Origin: Hofstenia miamia
Taxonomy: Eukaryota > Xenacoelomorpha > Acoela > Hofsteniidae
Direction: 5' to 3'
DNA: 34,478 bases
Assembly: GCA_900660155.1 (NCBI GenBank)
Contig: CABFPE010000031.1
Location: 1,507,475-1,541,952, forward strand
Shown here: piece by piece, positions 1 through 11,983 of the stretch
How positions within the stretch are numbered: the first letter of the stretch is position 1
How the letters are laid out: the number at the start of each line of letters is the position of its first letter
The notes under the pieces: model-generated
Seen by the model: only the letters and a program-made list of their open reading frames with translations
Told to the model about the DNA's origin: nothing
The model's database searches: none
Program-made: the position numbers and the translations under genes

Positions 1-247
1 ATAATCAATTTCTCTTTTATTTAGTATTATCCTAATTCAAGTCTATTTGATATTATTCTTTACTTTACGTCAAACCATTAAATGAGAATGTGTAATCAAA
101 TGCTTTGGGATTGTTTAGTATTTGCTTACAATTATATTAATGCATTAACACTACTACCACACAGTTCAATCTAACTTTGTGCAAGTGAATCTTTGCCAAT
201 ATTTCTGACAACAAACCGCAATTCTCAGAGCTGACACATTGCTGAGA
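1..247. other. 5' flank of the coiled-coil gene
   Basis: AT-rich sequence with no reading frame. It should contain the 5' UTR and perhaps the promoter, but I see no convincing core-promoter element and no trans-splice acceptor that I could defend. Confidence 0.4.
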
Positions 248-3200
248 ATGAGATCTCTTTCGCGGCGCGAGCCGTATTTCTCCGATTCAGATTATGAGCA
301 GGATATGCGAAAGGATAGTGATTGGTTCAAAGACTACCTCGGTCATTTGCGAAAACGTCGACGCAAGGCTGTCAGACAAACGGCGATTCCAGATCTAGAC
401 AGTGATTCCGACGACGATAAAGCTTTTCCGAGATTTAAGCAAAAGCACGCAAGCGAGTTTTTTTCTGCGAGCGAAGATATGAAGAAAGATTACAGGTTAG
501 TCTCTATTTGGCTATTTAGAAGTAAATATTATAGAATGTTGTTTAGCATATAATTTATTATTTTGTATAAAATTGATGGGGATTTTGTATTTTTGAAATA
601 GCTGACTTTGCAGTGTGGATCTTTAAATATCCTTATGATGTTCATTTAGATCTGCAAAAGAGCCCAAAGAGAATGAATATCCTCGTTTTACGTATTTCCG
701 CGATTATGATGACTCGAAAAATAGTGGTCCAAGTCCAAACGAACGTCGTCTCACTGAGAAAGCATTGAAGCAAATGCAACTCGAAAGAGAAGAAGAGAGT
801 AAGAACCGTCCGAAGCACACATATCGCGATATATACGGTGCTAAGGACTACTATCAGATTGGTCATGATAGAATGGATCGGATTTACACCGAACGAGAAA
901 ATTTTAAGGAGCGCGATCGTAAACTGAAATCAGGTTACTTGTCTGTTAGATTGAACTGTCATAAGACTATACATGTATGTGTTATTGATTTTAATTATTT
1001 GTAGGTGCGACTCCAGAGTTTACCAGTTAAAGAAGATGGTAACTATTTCATATTTCTGCTTATTTAGTCAATCCTATAACAAAATTAATTATCCAGTCAA
1101 CTTCAAGAATATGCAATTCGTGAGTAAACATGTAAATGTAGGAGTTAAGTAACCAATAGAAAGCAAATTGAACAAGTGATTTTGAAGATTGATCGAGAGG
1201 GTATGTTTGCGAATTTGAGTTGTTTAACTAGCACTTTTGAAATCAAATTGTAATCAATTTAGAGCTACATTTAAGCATATTGTGTGGAGGTGTGGAGTTT
1301 TCAAATGTTCCCCAGTAGGATTTATCTAGTACAACATGAAAAACAAGCGTACAACCATAATATTCGGATTGATACATTCGAGGCCAGAAATATAGAAAAT
1401 TAGTGGATATTCGGCAAAACTATTACACTTTGTTATAGCTTGATATGGTTTTGTGGAGAAAACGTAAAGAATAAAATGATTTTAAAAAAGCAAATCTTGG
1501 CTTATATATATGCAATCACTATGAATGATAGGTTGTTCGAAATGTATTTGGAAGCATATTACATTAGATGATTCAAAATGACCTTCGCTCCTAAGGTCGA
1601 CTCGCAGGTCAAGGTCAAACCGAAATTTCATTATAATTTATTTTTTCTCAAAAACTAAGTCAGTCTAAACTAAATTTAGAGAACGGATTCGAATTCAGAA
1701 TGAAATTTTGATCAATCCTATTAAGAGTTTTATTGGTCACTTGGATACTTCAAAAATTTTATGACTTTTTTCAACTTCAAACTGAGTCGCTGTGTTTTTT
1801 TCCACACTTTATCACAATTTTTCGTATATAATTTTCTAATGAAGCATGATATCAAAAAACGCTCTGATAGGATTATAGAATGTTTTTTTAGTTATCAAAT
1901 AATGTGCATATTTTAGCTATGCATGAAAAAACGAAATCTAAAAAAAATATGTGGTCATCAGTTCAACGCAAGCTGCATTTCTCAACAGGTCTTCGAAAAT
2001 TCCTAGAGACCCTTCGCTCTCCATTGCACCACTAGAGCCTTCATAGTTTTTGTCACATTCATGACTTGTTTGATCACCTTTGGAACATTTGTTGCAATAT
2101 TTCGATAAGAATTCAAAGTCAAGGTCACCTCCTGTATCCGCCAACATTGCAAAGACGATCCCATATAAAGAAGTATGGCCCTCTTGTGCCATGTTCCAAC
2201 AAATGAAACAGCAGTTTCTGATCTGTTCTTCAGATGATATATTATTAAAAACATAATCACATGCATTCAAACAGCTCCCTCTTGCTAACTTTTCTGTCAC
2301 ATCTGTTATTTTATAGACACAATCATTCCAAGCACTTTTGCCGTTAGGTGGGTCGCATCCCTTGACTTCATGCCTTTGCATTGCATCATCTCTAGTTCCT
2401 CCACGTAAAAGTGTTGAGAAAACATCCTTGATATTGACTTCATACTGATTCTGTTATCACACTTTTTACCAGTTTCGAAATCCATTTTTATTCCACATTC
2501 CCCACATGCAATCTTTAGAACGGAGGCAAGTCCACCAACATTTGTTCAATCAATTGTCTAGCACTTTTTTTTCACTAGATGGATAAGAATGAGTGGCTTG
2601 TAACAGTTCAAGCAAATTATCTGAGGTTATTAAATTTATTTCATTTTTTCACTATGAGGAAGATTCCCAGAGGTTGATGAGAGCCGCTTTACTGTATTTT
2701 TTGTTATTTTCGAACGTTTCTGAGGATTATCCAGATTCTCATTCTTCTCCATATCCTGAAATCTTTTCCTTTGAATTTGGAAGTTTTTTGGGCCTTCTCC
2801 TTGCAGATTTATTCTCTATCATGGATCAGAATTTATAACAATAAATTGAAAGCCACGAATCACACAACAGTCCGTCTAAGAGTAGTGCATCAATGCCAAT
2901 TTTATACCAATTTGGGTTTTACTATAATGACTTATATTTATTATTAAAGATCCGATACAAAATAGTGCATTTTCAATATTGGATAAGTTTCTGATATAAT
3001 ATTAGTTTAGCATCTATATATACTATATTTGGGTGAATTTACGTTATACATTATGGCATGCTTCTTAGCTTCCTCTTCTCTTCAATATATTATAGTTTAT
3101 ATAAACAAGTAATTAAACCTTCCTTTGAAATCTAATATATGTCATTGAACTGTCTAGAGCAAAGCAATTGCTCTAGTATAATTGCAATTGGAGTAGTATA

Positions 3201-6200
3201 ATTTTGACGCTATAGGCATAAAAAATATATCATTCTCCTACACAACAATAGATCCATGTGGCAATGTTGATCGATTTTTGATTTGATCAATAACTTACCT
3301 GTAAATTGCGAACAATATATCTATCGATTTTTACGAACTTAAAGCGTTTTTCAAGGACAATAAATGCAATGCAGATTTATTTCGTAGAAATAGGACAATA
3401 ACGTTGAGAAATGATCCATATCAAAACTCTCCGAATGCATACGTCAAAAACACTGAAAAAAAATGCGAGAAAGGGCCCGACCTCCACTCACTAAAATTTC
3501 TATATCTTCATAAATAAAACTCGTATTAAAAAAATGATACATTTTCAGAAACTAGAATGAATGCACTATAACATATAAAATACTGAAAAACTAATTTTTT
3601 GAGCCATTTCCACATACTCCTCCCCTTAAATGTATTAATTTGAACGTTGGATTTACATTTGAGATCAAATATTTATTCGACAGCGATGAAATTTTCTCGA
3701 CAGTTTGAAAGAAAGGGATGGCTTCTATTTGTATATGAATATCACTGTGTATTGGTCTGAGTCGTTACAATCAATCGACCAGTGTCTAAATATTGTTCAG
3801 AATATCTTTCTTTACTAATAGTTTTTTCAAGTGAATTTATACTATATCCTTTTAGAATTACAGTACAGTGAATTCGATAAACCATTCATTCCAGAACGAG
3901 CTCGCTATGGAATCGAAATCCAACGCAACCGAAGAGATACAAAATTTTCAAATTATCCACCACCTAGTAATCAGGAAAGAAAGCCTTTAAGTGATCATCC
4001 AAATGCGGAGAACGTACGAACTACTGACATACGTTCCCCACGACAAAACAGGTGCTTGTTCTTTTAATGCGGATTAACTCTAATCATATAATTCAGGGAT
4101 TATTTATCAAATTCTTCGTTTATTATAAAATTTCAATGCGTGAAACAGTTTTTCACAATATTTATCTTTGATTTGAATCTTTGATTGGAATGATAAATAT
4201 CTAGTTTTAGAACTTCCGACTTTTCTGCCAGTACTACAAAGCTCTTCAAGGATCAAATGGACAGCCAAACACGGGTAAATTAAATTTCATTGGTTTTAGC
4301 CTTTAGTTTTTTATAGAGTAGAAATGTTTACAAAATTAGTAAACGGGTTTTTTGTTTAAAATACTATCGTTTACTTAGAAAATTCTTCGTTTCATATTGC
4401 AAATATTAGCAGTGACTTTTAATTTCTCTATACTTGATTATTAGATTGGTGAATTTATAGAATACGAAAGTTATTGTTGTTGGGTCACCAATTTATCCTT
4501 CATTTTTAAAATTCCCTTTTGTAATTATTTCCAATGTTTTTTATTCTTTCGAGTTTTAGAAAATCGACAACATATACGAGTCGATTAGAAACTTGGAACG
4601 TGAGAAGGGTATGCATGAATCGTCAATGTTGGGACTTCAAGAGGAAATTCGTCATCTCAAAGATAAGGTCAGCTCTAATCGCGTGAAGGAGAACGACAAG
4701 AAGATTGAACAACTGCGTAGTGAAGTCATGGAAAACTTTTCAAAAATGCAGACCCAAATGGAAAAGTATGATTTGATATACCTTGTGCAAAAAAACTTTT
4801 TCTTATTAGGGTCACCAATAACCAGGCAAAAGTAACGAGGAGCGAGGATTTGATTACAACTTTGGTTTCTGATATTAGTGATATGTACGTTTTTCTTTGT
4901 GTTTATATAATTATATTCGACGTCTGATATTCAGTTAGTCATTTATTCAACTTTGAATGGTGTCTATTTGTATAAATTCCGAAACAACTTCTTTAAATTG
5001 TAGCTTGATAGTATAGTTTGCTGCCCGGTGTTAGTAGTCTGTGATGTAATTCATAATTACTAATATTTTTACCGAAGGCATATATTTCGAACATTTTCAA
5101 AAAGGTTAACTTTGACTATGCCCATGTATTGCGGATCGCCTATATTTTCTTGAAATTCGAACCAAAATACATTGATATTATTTTTATATTTTGGTTTTTA
5201 GTAAGAAATTATTTCGCGATGAGGTGTTTACGTTAAAGCAAGAGCTCAGTGACATTAAGAGTAAAGTAGCGTCAGTTGATAAGAATAACTCTGATCTTGG
5301 GAAAGATGTTGTGCAACTTTCGAAAAAGATCGACCAAACTGATCAGGTATGCTTATAGTTAATTTATTAATTAATTGCCGCTTTTCAAATTAACTACTGA
5401 TAAACAAAAATATATTTCGCCTTGCAATTTTCTAGCAACGTAATCAGACATATTTTAATTATCTAGAACATCATACAAGAGAAGTTCCATTACATGTCCT
5501 AACTAACAGTTTTGTGGAAAGCAATGTATTGATTATTAAATTTTGCCATAGCAAGAAATAGGATTTCCTATAACAATATCATTTTTTGCTTCGCAAAATT
5601 ATAGCAAAGGAATGATCCATGATGTTCACTTAATCATATAGTCAAGTGCATAATTCATTTTCCACCAATTGGGTGACAGATGACTTTTGATTACTTTACT
5701 TCCTGTGTTGAACATAGTAATAAACGTTTGCTGTTATGGACTTTACATTGACTATTAAATAATGTAATTAGAAATTTCATATTTTAAATATGTGAGATTT
5801 AAATAGAATATTCGTAGCTAGTTTTTGAAATAGTGAACGAATGGAACAGAGAGTTCTACTATTGCCAAATATAATGTTTACCTGTCCTATAAGTAATTTG
5901 AAGGTCTTAGTGTTATTTAGAAACTCGAGGAGAGCTCGGATATAAGCAGGCAAGCAGTGCGAGAATCGCTTAGGTACAATAGTGTTCTTAACGAGCCAAC
6001 CACCAAAGAGGGGTTTGAGATTTCAGACATTCGAAGTGCTCTTCTTGATATTGATGAGCGAATGAAGTCGATTGAAAAATCTAAGCCAAGTAGCAGCAGT
6101 ACGTTCTTTGTAATTTTCTACTTTATATATTTTGCGTTAATTTTAATCAGTGGAATATCTTAACATGTATTGATATCGTTTTTTTGAGAAACCTTTTAAT

Positions 6201-9200
6201 GTGTTAACAATAGTATCATTTGCAGAGTAAATTGTAATTTAAATTTAATCACTTCATGTATTTAGTAAGTTACTTAGATATTAAAATATTTCAATTTGAA
6301 CGTTGCCTAAAATACGGGAAATTTTCGCGCACACTTTTTTCGCATTTTCAATGCGTAACTGTTTAATCGAACTAAAAAGTTTAACTTTCCAAGAATGCAT
6401 TCGTGGGGGATCGGTCAAGTCTAAGAAAATACAATTATCGAAGGTCTAATTGATCAGGATTAAAACAAGGAAAATATCTTCTGCAGCACATGTGCTTCCG
6501 CATATGAATTATCCCAAATTGACTACAAATTTAACTTATAGCGGGGTGATTCTGCAGGAATGTATAGGTAATGGCTAGTCAACTTGAAAGGTGCAGCGAG
6601 TTCCGTTGCAAGAATATTGTATTTATTGGAAATCGTTAAAATAATTGTAAGTTTTATTCTATATTTGCCTGCATCAACACTACTTCCTACGCTGATTAGT
6701 TTTGTTGGTTCTCATCTTAGAATTTTTTCTTTGTTTTCTATACCCATTTTAATACTGGAGACACGTGTTGTGATCATGTTGAGATATTTTTAGTTTGGAT
6801 GTACTAATTTTTTCATGTTTAATGTTTACCTTTGCTAATGTCAAATGAACTTGAATTTAGAACATGAAATGGATTTTGAGTATACGTCGCCTTCTCGAGT
6901 GAATCCTGTTCCCCGAGGTGCGGGTTCATCACTGCCGCCTCTCTCGGATGATTTCAGATCTGATCTACACGAAAAGGATCAACAGCGCAATGAAAGGTAG
7001 TGGTTATTCCGTATAACGTATAAATATTTTTTTATTTAATTCATTTTAAGATGTCGTTTATTAATTTGGAATGTATTCCAACGCTTTTCAACTACTTCTG
7101 GAATTTTTCTTAAGTATTGACAAGAATATGTCTGTTTATGCAGAAGTCTGTTATAGTTGCTTTAATCTTTGTATTTGAGTTTTCGGGTGTTTGGAGATTT
7201 TAGTTCCAAAAAAGAGTAATTGCAATTTTGCTTCATCATTGCAATGGATTTTTTTTTAATTTAGTACAATATTAGCATTAACAATTGCATACAGTGCTGA
7301 TCCAATATTTTTTGAGAGAATGAGAGAGAAGAAATTGTATTACAAGACAGAAAATGTGAATTTAATTTACAATGCACATGTTATAAAGCAGAATTCAAAA
7401 GGGTATGAACTGTTTAGCTGGCCTTGATGTTCGCAGTTTCTTTTGTGAGAGCCGCCTAGTTTGCTTGAATTGATAGAGAGACTGCGGAAGAACTGCGGGT
7501 GCTTCGTATGTGAATTCTTGAACAATTGCCAACCACGCTTCGATTTTCTATCTCAGACATTATGCTGGCATATATCAGTTCCAATTTCAATTAGTCGTAG
7601 AACACTAATTAGTAGAAATTGACACTAGTAAATTACTAAACTTGAAATAAAATTCTAAAAAATTAAAAGTGCAGCAGAATTTCAATTCGTAATTCGTATT
7701 GGGTGGAATTAAGTTCAAGTCAACAAGAACTTATTAGTTCTTATTTTATTGGAAGTGCTCAGTGTTTTTCAACTCGAGAATGTTTGCCTCATGCTTACAA
7801 ACTTTCAAAAAACTGCATTGATCGACCCGACCGGCTTCCACCTTCATGAAGTTGAATGCACTGAATATGGAAGTTTAAAAAAATGGCTTATAATTTGTTT
7901 GCATTACCTAGAAAATAGATATGTGCCCGTGTTGCAAGGCTAGTTCAGCTTCAACTAGCCCGTCAGAAGAATCATAGTTTTTAAACTATAACCCTGATTT
8001 TATTTTAATTTCCAAAATATATTATATTGCTCAAAAAATGGAATATGCGCAGTGTGATCACGTGAGCAGAATAGAATTTTTCTTGTGCGGAATGGAGAGT
8101 AAAAGGTGTAATGAGCAGCAATTTGTATTTAAGCTTTTGTAATTGGAAGAATAAATGAAAAAATTGCAATGTAAAATTGTTTAGAATTTGAACAAATATA
8201 TTTATACATTTTTAGCATGCATTTATAATAAATAATTATCAAATAGTAATGATTTTGATTAGTTTGCTACAAGTTGCTAATTTTGTATAGGTGGCAAATC
8301 ATCTCATGTGGCGTACAAAAACATTAAGTCGATATATGGTAATTTTATGGAAGTATGAGAGCGTTGGAGAAAAGAAAATACTTCTCAGCTAGACATCTGA
8401 CCATGGAAAGACCTCCAAAGATTCCGAATAGTGCGAGATTGGCGATGATCGTTTGCAAATGATGTTGATGGCCATCCATGTGTAGCTGCTGAAAGTAGGA
8501 TTTTACATCTGTAGGAGAAAGTTTAGAGTAGTCTGTGATGAGCTCAATGAAAAACTGCAACTTTTTGCGATCTCTCTTTTTAATGTGCGGCTTGGAGGCT
8601 GTCCATTGAAGTTGTTGAGTAACCGTCGGCAGTTATGCTGAACTAGTGGAGAGAGCTGCTGAACTTGTAGGCGGGGCAGTTGGTGGAGGTACCTGAATAG
8701 CTCACTGAGGGTGTCACGAAGCTACGATAGCAGATTGAAGATCTTTGACTGACTTGGCGAATTCTCGTAATGAAACATGATTTTCTTTGGCCGGAGAATC
8801 AGCAGTATCGATGTGAGCTAAATCAGAATGTCTCTATGAATCGGATTGAGTAAGAATTGCGTCTGACTGTGATTGAGAGACAGAAGTTTGCGATCTGGTT
8901 TTAGGTTTCTTTTTATTGTTTCGCATAGAGAGACAGAATTGCAAAAATGAAAAAATTTACCTTCGATACTCCAGAATGTAAATAAACCAAACTAAATTAC
9001 ACATGTTGTTCTACCCTTATATATGAAATACAAGTAGTTTAGAGCTGTCTGTGTAGGGTAGAAAAGTATATTGCAATAATTTATTTTATTAAAATGATAA
9101 CATCAAAATCAAAACAAAGTTATGTTATTTAAATATCATAGTCACTGATACATGAAATAACAGTTACAATGCTTGTAAAGACTGTCTATCTGCTTCAGTA

Positions 9201-11157
9201 ATCTATCCTTAGGTAGGTTTCGAAACCAATCCAGCGATTCTTCTTTTGAAAGCAATGGGTCGAACAGCACCCATGTTTCATCTTCAACTGCCCACTTTCG
9301 TAAACAATCAGCACTGCTGTTACTATCGATCAGAGTAATCAATTGTTTGGCACAGATTACTATGTCTGCCTTGTTTTTGTCCAAAAGCTTGTGTGGAATT
9401 CACCTTGAGCACAATTTTTTCAATTCCAAGTCATTGTGCAAAATCTGGTGGATTGTTTCTTTATCGATTCCAGTGCCGTAGCTCAGTACTCGTAGAGTTT
9501 TGCAGCAAATAATTATATTTGCTTTGTTGCCAACCTAAATATATTCCGTTACTGTGTATCAAATGGGGATTCGACTTATTAGATGATCGTAGAAACAATT
9601 AACAATGGGTAGAGAAAATCTTAAATACTGTTTTCAAAATACCCATTATTGTAAGAAGCATTATCAGCAATGATTTTATGAAATTTTGTCCATTTTTTAA
9701 CGACATTAAGTTCATCTCTTTGAATAATCCACTTCTAGTAGAAAATAGCATGAATTTTCAGTTTCACCAAACGTCATGCTTTTGAATAAACATTCTCATT
9801 TAATATGTCGCTTGAATACAAATGAGTTGTGATTAGGTAAAAATTCTTTCTGACAGATTTTATCCCTTTCGTCTTAAGCTCTGATTTTTTTAAAATGTAT
9901 ATACAAATCTATATATGTGTTCATTATGACCACTAGTGTAATGAATAAAGAAGGCTGAGCGCCTTCTAACGAGAGCAATGTTTGAATAATTGACACCTTA
10001 AAACAAATTTAATCGAAACCCTCCTCTTAATTAATGATCTACAGAAGTTTCATCCAACGTTGTATTCATCCACTTACAATTTCACCCAATATGTGTTAAT
10101 TTTTTAGATTTCGTAATAAGAAAATAAGATAATCTTTATTAAAAGAAGGTAAATACAATTAAACAAGAAAGACTGATTGCTTCTCAAAAGAGCGCATTAA
10201 TACTATTATAAAATAATAATAAACACTTTACAAATTTAATTTTCTATACTAAGTGACAAATTTAAAAATAATACACTCCTGTAATTTTAGTGCGTGAAAT
10301 AGCTGAATCCATTACCGCAGGGGATCGCTATAATATAAATGGAAATTCAATAAATGTATCTCCAGAATTTTAACCACTCTTGATATCTCTGTAAGGTATA
10401 ATGAAAAGATTAATTATTGGGTTTGTTATTATAAAAATGCTGTGTAATCATCATATTCCTCGTTATTTTGTTGATTATTCAAAATCCTGTTTGATATTCA
10501 CTGTTTAGGGAAAGAAATTTTGGGCAATTGTTGTTTGAATAAGACTCATTCTGGGGGAATGTCGTTTATTACTGTTTACAGCGCTTTTCGCAGCTGCAAT
10601 CTCTAGTTGGCTATGGTCGATATTAAAGAGACCCTTTGAATCTCTTGTATCTATATTTTGTTGAAAAACATTGTCAATTTCCAAAATTTATAAGCTTATA
10701 AACGTATATACATATTTTTATTGGTTTTCTTAGTATTGACATTTTTTGTTTAGGTGGAAAGATAACGCGCGAGACAAAGTATCAGACTTTGATTTAGATA
10801 CTTTGACTACAAGATCTGATAGAAGCTTTCATTTAGATGATGGAGGTTAGCTTTTGCTTTATACGCGTTCATATATGAACTACTATTTTTCACAACATTC
10901 GAAATCACTGTGAATATTGAACAAAATTGTTTCATTGACTAAATTTTTGGTATATCAATTTCTTTCCAGTTAAATACATAAAACTAAAAATATAGAGGAT
11001 TGGGAATTATTTCAATTCATTTCAGCCTTACATTTGGGTTCTTTTACACTATCTACAAGCTTACTTTGATTTAGTCAGTCTCACCGATGGTTTTAACGAC
11101 GTAAATCGCACACTTACCCCATCATTTGGCAGTTTAGATGATTTGTCGGAATTCTAA
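248..11157 (+). CDS. Twelve-exon gene for an unrecognised charged coiled-coil protein (583 aa)
   Basis: Exons that join in continuous phase are 248-495, 650-944, 1005-1038, 3856-4051, 4211-4274, 4560-4765, 4810-4884, 5202-5346, 5921-6098, 6861-6996, 10754-10845 and 11075-11157 (TAA). They total 1752 nt. All introns are GT-AG, and all eleven acceptors end in TAG. The start is the ATG at 248, with no longer in-frame ATG nearby. The N-terminus has a basic cluster RKRRRK (about residues 35-40) followed by an acidic run DSDSDDD (about 51-57). Residues about 83-181 are rich in Arg, Glu and Tyr. Residues about 280-480 (exons 6-9) are rich in Glu, Lys, Gln and Leu with heptad-like spacing, which suggests coiled coil. 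The C-terminus is acidic and ends DDLSEF. No enzyme motif, signal peptide or membrane segment is visible. A structural, cytoskeletal or nuclear adaptor role is only a guess. The least certain junction is exon 2/3: donor GTTAGA at 945 keeps the frame, while GTTACT at 934 would not. Confidence 0.82.
1039..1937. other. First part of intron 3, no gene seen
   Basis: AT-rich intron sequence with no coding signal. The section around 1575-1625 contains several GGTC/GACC words (CTAAGGTCGACTCGCAGGTCAAGGTC) and may be old repeat DNA, possibly the outer part of the Mutator-like relic that follows. No terminal inverted repeat could be located by eye. Confidence 0.4.
1938..2822 (-). pseudogene. Decayed Mutator-like (MULE) transposase fragment in intron 3
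   Basis: Read on the minus strand, one frame runs from an ATG at 2822 through hydrophilic sequence broken by several in-frame stops (TGA, TAA, TAG, TGA). It then continues after frameshifts into a 147-codon open segment ending at 1938. Features typical of animal Mutator-like transposases are visible. There is a CxxC zinc-knuckle-like pair (CGECG, then KKCDN). A GTW motif lies at about 2189-2200, followed after a one-base frameshift by GHTSLYG. Next come a DTGGDLD segment, a CNKC cysteine pair, and HECDKNYEGSSGAME. The sequence stops where the family's second catalytic Asp region would follow. The Asp expected before GTW reads Val (VGTW). The remnant is therefore inactive, truncated, and antisense to its host gene. 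Family assignment rests on motif order recognised by eye. Confidence 0.68.
2823..3855. other. Remainder of intron 3, no gene seen
   Basis: AT-rich intron sequence without convincing reading frames, ending at the TTTTAG acceptor of exon 4. No repeat structure could be identified by eye. Confidence 0.4.
5347..5920. other. Intron 8, no additional feature
   Basis: A 574-nt intron from donor GTATGC to acceptor TATTTAG. AT-rich and without coding signal. Confidence 0.6.
6099..6860. other. Intron 9, no additional feature
   Basis: A 762-nt intron from GTACGT to AATTTAG. A hydrophobic open frame near 6584-6793 lacks start context and has the composition of AT-rich noise, so I do not call it a gene. 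Confidence 0.55.
6997..8344. other. First part of intron 10, no gene seen
   Basis: AT-rich sequence. A short open frame at 7749-7943 has no support. Some GC-balanced patches (about 7430-7570 and 7790-7870) could be old repeat DNA, but no ends are recognisable. Confidence 0.4.
8345..8926 (-). pseudogene. Unrecognised 194-codon reading frame with four in-frame stops
   Basis: On the minus strand a single frame runs from an ATG at 8926 to a TAA at 8345 with no frameshift. It is interrupted only by TAG, TGA, TGA and TAA codons in its first two thirds. The inferred product begins with a basic segment (MRNNKKKPKTRSQ), then a Ser/Gln-rich stretch. A Pro/Thr/Ser/Ala-rich linker follows, then a basic patch KKRDRKK. 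The last 71 codons are open, with hydrophobic and helical character (FFIELITDYSKLSP, then LALFGIFGGL). A basic N-terminus, low-complexity linker and folded C-terminus resemble a retroelement ORF1/gag-like or chromatin-associated protein, but I see no zinc knuckle and do not recognise it. It lies antisense in intron 10, 216 bp from a mariner relic. I infer a recent pseudogene rather than noise because composition and frame are maintained throughout. Confidence 0.5.
9142..9534 (-). pseudogene. Mariner-like transposase relic
   Basis: On the minus strand a frame from about 9534 to a TGA at 9142 is open except for one TGA where mariner proteins normally carry Trp (KLCSR-stop-IPHKL). The segment has the order expected of mariner-family transposases. 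First is a helix-turn-helix-like stretch GIDKETIHQILHNDLELKKL, then the KLCSRxIPH linker. Next is a helical block, then DETWVLFDP, which matches the first catalytic Asp region (DExW), and finally SLDWFR. Downstream catalytic Asp motifs and both terminal inverted repeats are missing or unrecognisable, so this is a non-functional internal fragment inside the host intron. Confidence 0.6.
9535..10753. other. Rest of intron 10, no gene seen
   Basis: AT-rich sequence up to the GTTTAG acceptor of exon 11. A short inverted repeat (AATGGGTA at about 9604, TACCCATT at about 9639) may belong to an old mobile element. Nothing else can be supported. Confidence 0.4.
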
Positions 11158-11983
11158 CATTTTCTTACTCTCCAGATTCTCTAAAGATCTTTACTAATTG
11201 TTAATAATTTTGTATTTTTTATAAATATTTGTACATTTGTAAATTATGTAGTAATTGTTTTATAATTTTGTAATTTGTATTAGATAATTACTCAATTATC
11301 GTTTTCTTTTTAATTGTTGACAAAATAGATGTTTTATATGTAATATTTAAAATTCCAAAATAGAATTTAGAAATATCTTTAATTTCAAATCGTTCTTCAT
11401 TGTATTACCTTCGTTTTTTTTGTTTGATTTGTTTCTATTTAAATAAAATTCGTCAACAGAAACCATTGTAATATTTTTTACAATAACATTTATTAAATAC
11501 ACCAGTGTTCATAATTTAGTAGGCCTCTAATGTAATATTTCTGTTTTCATTTAAATTTCACTAAAATAGGCTAAGTTCTTGACAATTCAAAAATTTTTTT
11601 GATTGATAGTATACTATATGAAACACGTGAAATATTCCATTCCGAATATAATAGTCACTGATGCGTCTGATGTCTCCTCAATTTTTAAAGGAGATATAAC
11701 TGATAAATGAAAAAATCCTAACAATCTACCAATTCAAAGAGTAAATCCAATCAATGTATGTTAATTAGTTACTATTTATAAATTTAGGCTCACGCTTTTT
11801 AATATATGTTCATATCTTAAAATCATTGAAAGTACTTTGATTAGGTCATTTCAACCAAGTCAAAATACAAAAGAAGTTTACGTACACAAACTGTTACTAC
11901 CAATATTTAAGATTTAGTAAAATATAGAATTATAAAATCAAATAAATTTAGAAGGAATAATTTTGTAAGGAAACTGACAATGA
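11158..11983. other. 3' UTR and intergenic AT-rich DNA
   Basis: Follows the stop codon of the coiled-coil gene. It contains the candidate AATAAA at 11442 and no coding signal before the A-rich block begins. Confidence 0.5.
11442..11447 (+). promoter_or_regulatory. Candidate polyadenylation signal AATAAA of the coiled-coil gene
   Basis: A canonical AATAAA lies about 285 nt after the stop codon at 11155-11157, in AT-rich sequence. The low-complexity composition makes chance matches common, so this is only a candidate. Confidence 0.35.

Noticed and set aside
2593..2838. Plus-strand 81-codon ORF
   Set aside because: Shadow of the minus-strand Mutator-like relic, which has the better protein character.
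6584..6793. 69-codon hydrophobic ORF in intron 9
   Set aside because: Starts inside an intron that is well defined by phase on both sides, and its composition is typical of T-rich noise.
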